Positions 1-7,262 of a stretch of DNA of 15,029 nucleotides are shown here, piece by piece (positions within the stretch are counted from its first letter, which is position 1; each line of letters begins with the position of its first letter). The stretch comes from Erysipelotrichaceae bacterium UBA4808. Lineage in GTDB: Bacteria > Bacillota_I > Bacilli_A > Erysipelotrichales > Erysipelotrichaceae. The notes beneath the pieces were generated by a model. That model was not told the DNA's origin and did no database searches. It saw only the letters and a list, made by a program, of their open reading frames with translations. Position numbers and translations under genes: made by a program. The stretch covers positions 6,275-21,303 of the forward strand of contig DHGC01000080.1 of NCBI GenBank assembly GCA_002402585.1, in the 5' to 3' direction.

Positions 1-20
1 GCTTATATCGAGGTAAATTT

Positions 21-638
21 ATGAAAATCAAAATATGGGCAGACTATAGTTGCCCTTTCTGTTATATCGGTAAGACCGTGTTACAGAAGGCAATTGATGA
101 ACTGGGCTTGGAAGATGTGGAAATAGAATACAAAGCTTTCTTGTTGGATCCTAACGCACCGATGACAAACTCTGAAAGTACAGAAGAAGCTTTGGCACGT
201 AAATATCGTGTTTCACGTTTAGAAGCGAAACAAATGGTAGATGGTGTTGTGCAACGTGCAAAGTCGGTTGGTTTGCATTATCGCTATGATTTAATTCAGG
301 CGACAAATACGAAAGCAGCGCATCGTTTATTGAAGTTAGCTAAGGATGAACATAAGAAAGCAATGAATGAAGCTTTGTATCATGCCTATTTTATTGAAGG
401 GAAGAATCTATCCAATCCAGAAGATCTTGCGCAGATCGCTTTAAAATTCGGTGTCGAACAAGCGGAAGTACAAGCCTTATTTAATTCAAATATGGCACAA
501 AACGAGTTGGAAAATGACCTGAAAGAAGCACAAACACTTCGTATTTCTGGAGTTCCTTTCTTCTTGTTTGAAGATGGGACGAGCATCAAAGGGGCTCAGC
601 CGATAAGTGTATTTAAAGATAAACTTGCTAAAAAGTAG
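21..638 (+). CDS. DsbA family (FrnE-like) thioredoxin-fold oxidoreductase
   Basis: A 205-residue protein of the DsbA/2-hydroxychromene-2-carboxylate isomerase superfamily, FrnE-like branch. A CPFC redox motif is at residues 11-14, right after the first beta strand (IKIWADYS), and the cis-proline motif V178-P179 (SGVPFF) lies near the C-terminus; between them is the expected all-helical insertion. There is no signal peptide or lipobox, so it probably acts in the cytosol as a thiol-disulfide oxidoreductase or isomerase; the substrate is unknown. The ATG follows a GAGGT ribosome binding site at about 10-14. It is separated from malE by 138 bases holding the malE promoter, so it is not part of the maltodextrin operon; its own promoter is upstream of the window. 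Family assignment is strong, physiological role unassigned. Confidence 0.9.
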   Translation: MKIKIWADYSCPFCYIGKTVLQKAIDELGLEDVEIEYKAFLLDPNAPMTNSESTEEALARKYRVSRLEAKQMVDGVVQRAKSVGLHYRYDLIQATNTKAAHRLLKLAKDEHKKAMNEALYHAYFIEGKNLSNPEDLAQIALKFGVEQAEVQALFNSNMAQNELENDLKEAQTLRISGVPFFLFEDGTSIKGAQPISVFKDKLAKK

Positions 639-703
639 TGTTTACTGTGAAAATTGTGTGAAAATTTTCAGGTGAATGTAATAAGATTCATTGGTTAAAT
701 TGA

Positions 704-732
704 TTGTATCCTTCTTTTTATAATGCTATATT
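704..732 (+). promoter_or_regulatory. Putative sigma-A promoter of the maltodextrin operon
   Basis: A -35-like TTGTAT (704-709) is separated by 17 bases from a -10-like TATATT (727-732), placing the start near 739-740. A perfect TATAAT also occurs at 719-724, but has no well-spaced -35 (TTGATT at 13, TTGGTT at 22). It is the only promoter-like block between the dsbA-like gene and malE. Which -10 is used is not decidable from sequence. Confidence 0.6.
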
Positions 733-737
733 CTAGA

Positions 738-760
738 TGTAAACACTTACAATGTGTTTA
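738..760 (+). promoter_or_regulatory. CcpA/LacI-type operator (cre-like) overlapping the malE start site
   Basis: TGTAAACACTTACA at 738-751 matches the classic cre consensus TGWAANCGNTNWCA at 13 of 14 positions (the central G is A) and has perfect TGTAA/TTACA half-sites. A second, overlapping inverted repeat has arms TAAACAC (740-746) and GTGTTTA (754-760) around 7 bases. The elements sit just downstream of the putative -10 and before the ribosome binding site, where a bound CcpA or a LacI-family maltose regulator would repress. The match is seen directly; the identity of the protein is inferred. Confidence 0.7.
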
Positions 761-776
761 GATAGGGAGGCATATA

Positions 777-1973
777 ATGAAGAAGTTACTTATTCTTTTA
801 GCGACACTTCTCTTGGCTACATCACTTGTTGCATGTACAGCTGAAGAACCTGTTGTCGAAGTGAAGGACGTCACCTTAAAAGTGTGGGGTTCTCAAGATG
901 ACCAAGCAATGCTTGGCGAAATGGTTGAAGCGTTTAAAGCAGCTCATCCAGAAGCAAACTGGACGATCGAACTCGGAGTCGTTGGTGAACCTGATGCACG
1001 TACCAAATATTTGGAAGATCCAGAAGCTGCTGCAGACGTTTTCGCTTATCCAAATGACCAAGTCATGGACTTAGTCAATGCGGGTGCTTTGTATGAAGTC
1101 ACAATCAACAAAGATGCGATCGTTGCTGCTAACATCCAATCTGCTGTTGATTCTGCAACTGTTGATGGCAAACTTTACGGTTACCCAATGACAGCTGACA
1201 ATGGTTACTTCATGTATTATGACAAGAGTGTCTACAGTGAAGAAGATGTCAAATCATTAGACAAAATGTTAGAAGTTGCTCAAGCTGCTGGTAAGAGCGT
1301 ATTCTTCGATGTATCCAATGGTTGGTACATTGCTTCATTCTTCATCGGCGCTGGAAACACATTCCAAATGGTCGATGGCAAACAAGTATTGGATTTCAAC
1401 AATGAAACAGGCGTAAAAGTCGGTGAAGCGATCAAAGCATTCACAGCACATCCTGCATTCTTAACAGGCGATGATAACATCTTCAAAGCTGGCATGGGTA
1501 CAACCATTGCGGCTGGTGTTTCCGGAACTTGGAATGCTGGTGATATCTCCACAATCTTAGGCGAAAACTACGCAGCAACGAAGTTGCCTGAATACACATT
1601 GGGTGGCGTTGCGACACAATTGGGTAGCTTTGCTGGTTTCAAATTGATGGGTGTCAACAGTTTAACGGCATTCCCAGAAGAAGCAATGGCTTTAGCTGAA
1701 TTCTTGACTAATGAAGAAAACCAAATCAAACGTTTCGAAACGCGTAAATTAGGTCCTTCTAACAAGAATGCGGCTCAAAATGAAGCTGTTCTTGCAGACG
1801 TTGCGTTGTCCGCTTTGGCTCAACAAGCACCCTTTGCAATCAGCCAAAACGCTGTAGCTGGAACCTATTGGGGACCTGCTGAAGCATTCGGTTTAGCTCT
1901 TGAAAATAAAGACTACACAATGTCCATTCAAGAAATGCTCGACGCTTTAGTATCACAAGCTGCTGGCGAATAA
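777..1973 (+). CDS. malE: Maltose/maltodextrin ABC transporter substrate-binding lipoprotein MalE
   Basis: A 398-residue family-1 extracellular solute-binding protein. It begins with a lipoprotein signal peptide: two lysines, a hydrophobic stretch and lipobox L-V-A-C at residues 17-20, so mature Cys20 would be lipidated and anchor it outside the membrane. The mature start (VTLKVWGSQDDQAML) and the later PAFLTGDDNIFKAGMGTTI and GNTFQMV segments are typical of Gram-positive maltodextrin binding proteins (MalE/MdxE/CycB group). The ATG follows a strong AGGGAGG site (764-770) and a promoter with a cre-like operator. Phe codons are 16 TTC to 3 TTT, more biased than in malF, consistent with high expression. 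It is followed by malF, malG and an amylase gene, which supports alpha-glucan oligosaccharides as ligand; exact chain length is not readable. Confidence 0.92.
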   Translation: MKKLLILLATLLLATSLVACTAEEPVVEVKDVTLKVWGSQDDQAMLGEMVEAFKAAHPEANWTIELGVVGEPDARTKYLEDPEAAADVFAYPNDQVMDLVNAGALYEVTINKDAIVAANIQSAVDSATVDGKLYGYPMTADNGYFMYYDKSVYSEEDVKSLDKMLEVAQAAGKSVFFDVSNGWYIASFFIGAGNTFQMVDGKQVLDFNNETGVKVGEAIKAFTAHPAFLTGDDNIFKAGMGTTIAAGVSGTWNAGDISTILGENYAATKLPEYTLGGVATQLGSFAGFKLMGVNSLTAFPEEAMALAEFLTNEENQIKRFETRKLGPSNKNAAQNEAVLADVALSALAQQAPFAISQNAVAGTYWGPAEAFGLALENKDYTMSIQEMLDALVSQAAGE

Positions 1974-1995
1974 GCTTAAAACAAGGATTCTTATC

Positions 1996-2023
1996 AAGGG
2001 CAATATGGTTTCATATTGCCCTT
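1996..2023 (+). terminator. malE-malF intergenic hairpin (partial terminator or mRNA-stabilising stem)
   Basis: A perfect 12-bp stem, AAGGGCAATATG (1996-2007) with CATATTGCCCTT (2012-2023), closes a 4-base loop and is followed by a pyrimidine-rich CTTCTT run instead of an unbroken T tract. It lies between the malE stop and the malF ribosome binding site. Partial termination or 3'-end protection of malE mRNA would give more binding protein than permease, as is known for other mal operons. The hairpin is seen; the role is inferred. Confidence 0.75.
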
Positions 2024-2049
2024 CTTCTTAATGAAGGGGTGTACTACAA

Positions 2050-3423
2050 ATGGTCAATGGGTTAAAAGCATTTGGAAAACGAATTGGTTTGTTTTTTACG
2101 CATTTCTCGCAAGGGGATTTAATCACCAAGGCATCTTATGTTGTCATGGGTTTGGGTCAGCTGTTGCGCGGGCAATGGGTAAAAGGTGTAGCTTATTTAG
2201 GCGTTCAACTTGTTTTCATCTTCTACATGCTTTTTTCAGGGATATCGAGCATTTTAGGTTTAGGTACATTGGGAACTAAACTTCAAGAACGTGTTTGGAG
2301 TGAAGAGCGCGGTATCTTTGTCGTTCAGCCTGGAGACAACTCAATGTTGATGTTGTTATTTGGGGTTGCGGCGATTTTCGTCGTCCTAGCTTTCTTAATG
2401 TTCTATTGGATGAGCGTCTCTGGGTCCTATCAAAACCAGATGACATTGGAAGCTGGTAAAAAGCCGCTGAATTTCAGACAAGAAATCGATGTGTATTTGA
2501 ATGAAAAATATCATATCACAGTGTTAGCGCTACCTGTCTTTCTGACATTTTTGTTTACCATTGTTCCTTTGGTATTTATGATATTACTTGCATTTACGAA
2601 CTTTGACCGGTTCCACCAGCCTCCAGGGAATCTATTTACTTGGGTTGGTTTTGAGAACTTCACTGCTGCTCTGTGGAAGGATCCACTAAAATCGAAAACG
2701 TTTATTGACTTGTTGATTTGGACTTTGATTTGGGCTGTGTTTGCAACGGTATTGAACTATATCTTTGGTATGGTGCTTGCGATCATGATCAATAAGAAGG
2801 GCATCAAGCTCAAACGTTTCTGGCGTACGATTTTTGTTATTACGATTGCGGTTCCTCAGTTTGTAAGTTTGATGTTGATGTCACAACTCTTAGCAGACCA
2901 AGGGACACTGAATGTCATTCTTCAAGAAATGAATTTGATTGATAAATTCCTACCGTTCTTATCGGATCCAACGATGGCTAAGGTTACCGTCATTGTTGTC
3001 AACCTTTGGGTTGGGGTTCCATATTCGATGTTGATTACTTCAGGCATTTTGATGAACATTCCAACGGATCTCTATGAAAGTGCCAAGATTGATGGTGCGA
3101 ATGCATGGGTTCAGTTCTGGAAGATTACGTTACCGTACATGTTGTTTGTGACAGGTCCATATTTGATCACACAGTTTATCGGTAATATTAATAACTTTAA
3201 TGTCATTTATCTCTTGACCCGTGGTGGTCCACTCTCCTTGGAATATTTCCAAGCAGGTAAGACCGACCTCTTGGTTACATGGCTCTATAAACTAACTGTA
3301 AATGAACAGAACTATTCATTGGCCTCAACGATTGGGATATTCATCTTCATGTTGAGTGCATTCTTTTCATTAATCGTATTCAACAAAACAGCTTCAACAC
3401 AGAAGGAGGATGATTTCCAATGA
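2050..3423 (+). CDS. malF: Maltodextrin ABC transporter permease MalF
   Basis: A 457-residue inner-membrane permease of the MalF type. About eight hydrophobic segments can be counted: two in an N-terminal extension (about residues 45-70 and 97-120), then six in the permease core starting near residue 156. The EAA loop that docks on the ATPase is present at about residues 343-364 (ESAKIDGANAWVQFWKITLP). The length and N-terminal extension match Gram-positive MalF/MdxF proteins, which lack the large periplasmic loop of the E. coli protein. The ATG is preceded by AAGGGGT (2034-2040) and an intergenic hairpin. It overlaps malG by four bases (ATGA), so the two permeases are translationally coupled and should form the heterodimeric pore. 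No ATPase is encoded nearby. Confidence 0.92.
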   Translation: MVNGLKAFGKRIGLFFTHFSQGDLITKASYVVMGLGQLLRGQWVKGVAYLGVQLVFIFYMLFSGISSILGLGTLGTKLQERVWSEERGIFVVQPGDNSMLMLLFGVAAIFVVLAFLMFYWMSVSGSYQNQMTLEAGKKPLNFRQEIDVYLNEKYHITVLALPVFLTFLFTIVPLVFMILLAFTNFDRFHQPPGNLFTWVGFENFTAALWKDPLKSKTFIDLLIWTLIWAVFATVLNYIFGMVLAIMINKKGIKLKRFWRTIFVITIAVPQFVSLMLMSQLLADQGTLNVILQEMNLIDKFLPFLSDPTMAKVTVIVVNLWVGVPYSMLITSGILMNIPTDLYESAKIDGANAWVQFWKITLPYMLFVTGPYLITQFIGNINNFNVIYLLTRGGPLSLEYFQAGKTDLLVTWLYKLTVNEQNYSLASTIGIFIFMLSAFFSLIVFNKTASTQKEDDFQ

Positions 3424-4274
3424 TGAAAAGCATGAAAGCACGAGCGAAAGCTGGCAATGCCTTGATTTATGCCGTTCTATCCGGTTTATCCTTTATCTGG
3501 ATTCTACCGATCGTTTGGTTGATCATGTCTTCCTTCCGCAAGGAACCTGGGGCGTATACGGCCTATATTATTCCTAAGGAATTTACTTTAGATAACTATA
3601 CGCGCTTATTTACCGAAACGACACTTTTCAACTATCCACGTTGGTTTATGAATACCTTGATTGTAGCGATCTTCAGTTGTATCTTCTCGACAATCATTGT
3701 GTTATTGACGAGTTACGCTTTGAGTCGTTTGCGTTTCAAGATGCGTAAACCGATGATGAACATTGCTTTGGTCTTGGGGATGTTCCCGGGGTTCATGTCG
3801 ATGATTGCAATCTATCACATTTTAAAGGCATTTGGTTTGACGCAAAGTTTATTTGCTTTAGTTCTGGTTTATTCCGGAGGCGCTGCATTGGGGTATTACA
3901 TTTCGAAGGGTTTCTTTGATACGATTCCCAAGGCGATTGATGAGTCAGCGATGCTGGATGGGGCAAGCAAGAATACCATTTTTTGGAAGATCACCTTACC
4001 TTTATCTAAGCCGATTGTTGTCTATACGATTTTGATGTCCTTCATCGGACCTTGGGTTGATTTCATCTTCGTAAGTGTCATCATGAAGGATAATTATCAG
4101 AATTACACAGTTGCCTTAGGTTTATTCCAAATGTTATCGCGTGAAAATATCTATCAATACTTCACACGCTTTGCGGCTGGTGCGGTCTTGATTGCCATCC
4201 CGATCACTATTCTCTTTATCTATATGCAGAAGTATTATGTGAGTGGTATTACAGGTGGCTCAGTAAAGGGTTAG
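3420..4274 (+). CDS. malG: Maltodextrin ABC transporter permease MalG
   Basis: A 284-residue membrane permease, the usual MalG length, with six predicted membrane segments starting with ALIYAVLSGLSFIWILPIVWLI. The EAA loop lies at about residues 175-196 (ESAMLDGASKNTIFWKITLP). The C-terminus YYVSGITGGSVKG is the typical MalG tail, which in E. coli MalG reaches toward the substrate-binding site. The start is the first of two adjacent ATGs (MMKS): it has an AAGGAGG site ten bases upstream and forms an ATGA overlap with malF. One base separates its stop from the amylase start, so all four genes are probably on one transcript. Confidence 0.92.
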   Translation: MMKSMKARAKAGNALIYAVLSGLSFIWILPIVWLIMSSFRKEPGAYTAYIIPKEFTLDNYTRLFTETTLFNYPRWFMNTLIVAIFSCIFSTIIVLLTSYALSRLRFKMRKPMMNIALVLGMFPGFMSMIAIYHILKAFGLTQSLFALVLVYSGGAALGYYISKGFFDTIPKAIDESAMLDGASKNTIFWKITLPLSKPIVVYTILMSFIGPWVDFIFVSVIMKDNYQNYTVALGLFQMLSRENIYQYFTRFAAGAVLIAIPITILFIYMQKYYVSGITGGSVKG

Positions 4275-4275
4275 T

Positions 4276-5793
4276 ATGTTAAAAAAGCTATTATTGATTA
4301 CATTCATCATCGGTTTATTAACGGCGTGTTCAAGCACGCCGATTCGTTCGGATAAGAACTATGTGTATTACGAAATCTTTGTTGGATCTTTTTATGATAC
4401 CAATGACGATGGTATGGGTGACCTCAAAGGTGTTGAAGAAAAACTGTCATACCTCAATGAGATGGGTGTAGGTGGTTTATGGCTGATGCCAATCAACCCA
4501 TCACCGACCTACCATAAGTATGATGTGACGGATTACAAAGCGATTGATCCTAAGTATGGAACAATGGAAGACTTTGATAATTTGATTACGAAAGCAAATG
4601 AATATAAAATTGATATCATCATTGATTTGGTATTGAATCACAGTTCAAGTGAACATCCATGGTTCATTGAAGCAAAGCGCCAAGTATTGAATGATGAATG
4701 TGATTTAGAACCATCGTACTGTGATTATTATGTCTTCAGTGAACAAGCTCAAGGTAAGTATTATCCGATTGGGAAAGGTTATTACTATGAAGCTTTGTTT
4801 TGGGAAAAGATGCCAGATTTTAATTTAGATAATCCTAAAGTTCGTGAAGAATTCGCTTCTATCATGAAGTTTTGGTTGGATAAGGGTGTCAAAGGATTCC
4901 GCTTGGATGCGGTCACATCTTTCTACAATCAAGATGTACCTCGCAACAATGAGTTCTTAGCTTGGGTGAGTGATACTGCCAAAAGCTATAAAGAGGATGC
5001 TTATATCATTGGTGAGGCATGGTCCAGCGAAGGTACGGTATTGAAATACTACCAAAGTGGAGTTGAAAGTTTCTTCAACTTTGGCTTGTCTGCGGCAGAT
5101 GGTAAGATAGCTTCAACAATACGTTCGAAGAAGGGCCAAGACTTAGCATCCGCCTTGGTCAAGTACCAAGCTCAAGTTAAGGCCATCAATCCAGACGCCT
5201 TGGATGCACCATTTATTTCCAATCATGACCAAGGCCGCAGTGCTGCATATTTCAAGAGTGATCAAATCATTCCCTTGAAGCAAATGGCAAGTCTCTATCT
5301 CTTGATGCCAGGACGATCCTTCATCTATTATGGTGAAGAAATTGCGATGCGTGGTAGTGGTAAAGACGAAAACAAGCGCTTACCGATGATTTGGAGCTTG
5401 AGTGATAATGCAGGTCAGACGCTTGGCCCAAGTGCAGCAGACTATAAGAATGAGTTGACAGCAGGGGTGAGTGAGCAATTGAAGGATAAGAACTCTTTGC
5501 TGAATCACTACAAAAATCTTGCACGCATCAAGAATACATACAATGTGATCACAGAAGGTGATTTGGAGGCACTTGATCTTCACCCGAATGTATATGCTAT
5601 TAAATCTTCGAATGAGAATGATGCGGTTATTGTGATTCATAACCTAGCAGACGAAAAGGTTACGCTTAAATTTGATTTTAGTACCTATAAGATTGTCGAG
5701 CAGATTTATCACCATAGTACAAAGAAAGCAAGACTCAATCCACAGTATCTTGAGATAGAAGCTTCTAACTCTGTCGTGCTGCATAGAAAGTAA
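4276..5793 (+). CDS. GH13 alpha-amylase family lipoprotein
   Basis: A 505-residue glycoside hydrolase family 13 enzyme. Residues 1-18 form a lipoprotein signal peptide ending in lipobox L-T-A-C (15-18), so it is predicted to be anchored outside the membrane. The four GH13 motifs are intact: DLVLNH at 117-122, GFRLDA at 207-212 with nucleophile D211, GEAW at 246-249 with acid/base E247, and SNHD at 315-318 with transition-state stabiliser D318. The first barrel strand (YYEIFVGSFYDTNDDGMGD) resembles extracellular alpha-amylase/neopullulanase-type enzymes. A beta-sandwich C-terminal domain follows from about residue 420. It is one base downstream of malG, with AAAGGG in the end of malG as ribosome binding site. 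Likely role: cutting starch or longer dextrins into oligosaccharides that MalE captures. Whether it is an amylase, neopullulanase or cyclodextrinase cannot be settled here. Confidence 0.92.
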   Translation: MLKKLLLITFIIGLLTACSSTPIRSDKNYVYYEIFVGSFYDTNDDGMGDLKGVEEKLSYLNEMGVGGLWLMPINPSPTYHKYDVTDYKAIDPKYGTMEDFDNLITKANEYKIDIIIDLVLNHSSSEHPWFIEAKRQVLNDECDLEPSYCDYYVFSEQAQGKYYPIGKGYYYEALFWEKMPDFNLDNPKVREEFASIMKFWLDKGVKGFRLDAVTSFYNQDVPRNNEFLAWVSDTAKSYKEDAYIIGEAWSSEGTVLKYYQSGVESFFNFGLSAADGKIASTIRSKKGQDLASALVKYQAQVKAINPDALDAPFISNHDQGRSAAYFKSDQIIPLKQMASLYLLMPGRSFIYYGEEIAMRGSGKDENKRLPMIWSLSDNAGQTLGPSAADYKNELTAGVSEQLKDKNSLLNHYKNLARIKNTYNVITEGDLEALDLHPNVYAIKSSNENDAVIVIHNLADEKVTLKFDFSTYKIVEQIYHHSTKKARLNPQYLEIEASNSVVLHRK

Positions 5794-5817
5794 GCAAGTT
5801 TATGACTTGTTTGCTTA
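5791..5817 (+). terminator. Weak terminator-like hairpin after the amylase gene
   Basis: TAAGCAA (5791-5797, including the stop codon) pairs with TTGCTTA (5811-5817) around a 13-base loop; an alternative inner stem CAAGT (5795-5799)/ACTTG (5805-5809) competes with it. No real T tract follows, so termination may be inefficient or factor-dependent. It is the only candidate end of the maltodextrin transcript. Confidence 0.4.
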
Positions 5818-5823
5818 TTATGC

Positions 5824-5851
5824 TTGCATCTAGTTATGATAACTATATAAT
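5824..5851 (+). promoter_or_regulatory. Promoter with palindromic operator in its spacer, upstream of the DUF1836 gene
   Basis: A perfect -10 TATAAT (5846-5851) follows a -35-like TTGCAT (5824-5829) with 16 bases between them. The spacer is almost filled by an inverted repeat, TAGTTA (5831-5836) and TAACTA (5840-5845) around TGA. A dimeric regulator could bind there; the adjacent DUF1836 protein, which has an HTH-like region, is an obvious candidate for autoregulation, but this is inference. Confidence 0.6.
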
Positions 5852-5876
5852 AAAATTATAAAGATTAAGGAAAACT

Positions 5877-6365
5877 ATGGACGAACTGCATATTGCCCGA
5901 TGGGCTGAATTACCCTCGATTGATCTGTACAAGGAACAAGTCATTGATCTCGTGAATCTTAATCTGACGCAATTGGGCTTGCGTCCGATAACGGCATCCA
6001 TGATAAACAACTATACCAAGTTGCGATGGATACCAGCTCCTGTCAAAAAGAAGTACAGTCGAAGGCATGTATCCCATATCATGGTTATCGCACTCCTTAA
6101 GGATATCTTTGAACTCTCTGAGATTGTCAAAGGCATCCATTTAAGTAAAGAAGCCTTGGGCTTGGATGTGGCGTTTGACTGCTTCATTGATGAAGTTGAG
6201 AGAGCGGTTCAATTGGTCTCGATTGAGAAAAGCGAAGAAGCTTTTAGACTGGATCAGCTACCCAGTGTGCACCGTATCTTACGTTATACAGCTTTATCCT
6301 TTGCCTTGCATCGTTTTACACGTAACTTATTGTTAGAAAGAGAAGGTATCATCCATGAAGCATAA
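5877..6365 (+). CDS. DUF1836 domain protein, putative MerR-like DNA-binding regulator
   Basis: A 162-residue soluble protein that I recognise as DUF1836. Residues from about 35 to 75 (LRPITASMINNYTKLRWIPAPVKKKYSRRHVSHIMVI, in part) resemble the winged-helix start of MerR-type regulators: a helix-turn-helix-like segment, a short wing with prolines and basic residues, and the Y-S-R-x-H turn. The rest is predicted helical, with no membrane segment. The family has no established function known to me; a transcription factor role is inferred. The ATG follows a modest AAGG site and the promoter with a palindrome in its spacer. It overlaps the DegV-family gene by 11 bases, so the two are co-translated, suggesting it controls or senses something tied to fatty-acid handling. 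Confidence 0.75.
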   Translation: MDELHIARWAELPSIDLYKEQVIDLVNLNLTQLGLRPITASMINNYTKLRWIPAPVKKKYSRRHVSHIMVIALLKDIFELSEIVKGIHLSKEALGLDVAFDCFIDEVERAVQLVSIEKSEEAFRLDQLPSVHRILRYTALSFALHRFTRNLLLEREGIIHEA

Positions 6366-7203
6366 AATTGCATTACTCACAGACTCGGGCAGTGATGTCC
6401 CCTACTATTTAGTTAAAGAACTTGGAATATTCGTCGCAGCTCTACAGGTCAATTACAAAGACCACAGCTATCGTGATGGGGTCGATATCGATGCAGAAAC
6501 GATGTACGAACGACTACCTGTCGAAGTGCCTTCTACATCCTTACCGCTCGGTGAAGACATCACCAAAATTTTTGAACAGATTAAAGCTGAGGGTTACACA
6601 CACATCTTGGCAGTCGTTTTATCCAGTGGTTTGTCCGGTACGTTTAATCTTATCAACCTGATGGCAAAAGAAGCGCCACTTCCAATGGAAGTTTTGGATA
6701 CAAAGAACATTGGGATTGGGAGTGGTTTAACGGTCATCAAGGCAGCTGAGTTCATCAAGGCAGGTTTGAGCTTTGAAGATGTGATCGCTAAAGTAAAAGA
6801 AACCATTGATAAGACCAAAGTGTACTTTGTTTTAGATACCTTGGAATACTTACAAAAAGGTGGACGTATTGGTAAAGTCACAGCCTTGATTGGTTATGCT
6901 TTAGACTTAAGACCTATCATTACCTGTAATGATGATGGTATCTATACGACCGTAGCGAAAGCACGTGGACGCACGGTTTCAATCAATCGTTGTCTACAAA
7001 TGGCCTTGGATTTCGTTAAGGATGCGGATTCGATTACGGTTGGTTTGGCGCATGGTCAAGCCTTGGATGAAGTTTTAAAGTTGAAGGAACAGTTGCTTAC
7101 AAAGTATGGTGATAAAGTAAAAATCTATGTGGGTCAAGTATCGCCTGCGTTAGGCGTTCATACAGGTCCTGGTTTGATTGGGATGGGAATTCAAATCGAC
7201 TAG
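6355..7203 (+). CDS. DegV family protein, FakB-type fatty-acid binding protein
   Basis: A 282-residue DegV-fold protein of the usual family length. Family signatures are present: LTDSGSDVP at residues 8-16, T61-S62-L63-P64 (the TSxP loop), LSSGLSGTF at 89-97 with the serine that contacts the fatty-acid carboxylate in this family, EYLQKGGRIG, and DLRPIITCNDDGIY. Studied DegV proteins (FakB of Staphylococcus aureus) bind a fatty acid and present it to the kinase FakA for phosphorylation; FakA is not in this window. There is no signal peptide or membrane segment. An AGAAGG site (6341-6346) lies inside the upstream DUF1836 gene, which it overlaps by 11 bases. Lipid chain preference cannot be read from sequence. 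Confidence 0.9.
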   Translation: MKHKIALLTDSGSDVPYYLVKELGIFVAALQVNYKDHSYRDGVDIDAETMYERLPVEVPSTSLPLGEDITKIFEQIKAEGYTHILAVVLSSGLSGTFNLINLMAKEAPLPMEVLDTKNIGIGSGLTVIKAAEFIKAGLSFEDVIAKVKETIDKTKVYFVLDTLEYLQKGGRIGKVTALIGYALDLRPIITCNDDGIYTTVAKARGRTVSINRCLQMALDFVKDADSITVGLAHGQALDEVLKLKEQLLTKYGDKVKIYVGQVSPALGVHTGPGLIGMGIQID

Positions 7204-7218
7204 CATATTCCTTCATTC

Positions 7219-7246
7219 TTCAAAAGTGTTGTGTTAAGCTTTTGAA
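7219..7246 (+). repeat. 8-bp inverted repeat ahead of the SRPBCC gene
   Basis: TTCAAAAG (7219-7226) and CTTTTGAA (7239-7246) form a perfect 8-bp inverted repeat around 12 bases, in the gap between the DegV-family gene and the SRPBCC gene and just before the latter's ribosome binding site. No T tract follows, so it is not a standard terminator. It may be an mRNA hairpin or an operator. Confidence 0.6.
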
Positions 7247-7262
7247 TAAAGGGGTAAGCATT

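Noticed and set aside
659..670. Palindrome TGAAAATTTTCA after the dsbA-like gene as a terminator
   Set aside because: It is AT-only in its core, and neither it nor the alternative stem 648-655/663-670 is followed by a T run; not a convincing terminator.
2016..2279. 87-codon plus-strand frame overlapping the start of malF
   Set aside because: It begins inside the intergenic hairpin, runs out of frame across malF and has a composition typical of a shadow frame; malF has its own ribosome binding site and clear homology.
7242..7262. TTG start for the SRPBCC protein
   Set aside because: The AAAGGGG ribosome binding site would be inside the coding region; ATG 7263 has the correct spacing.
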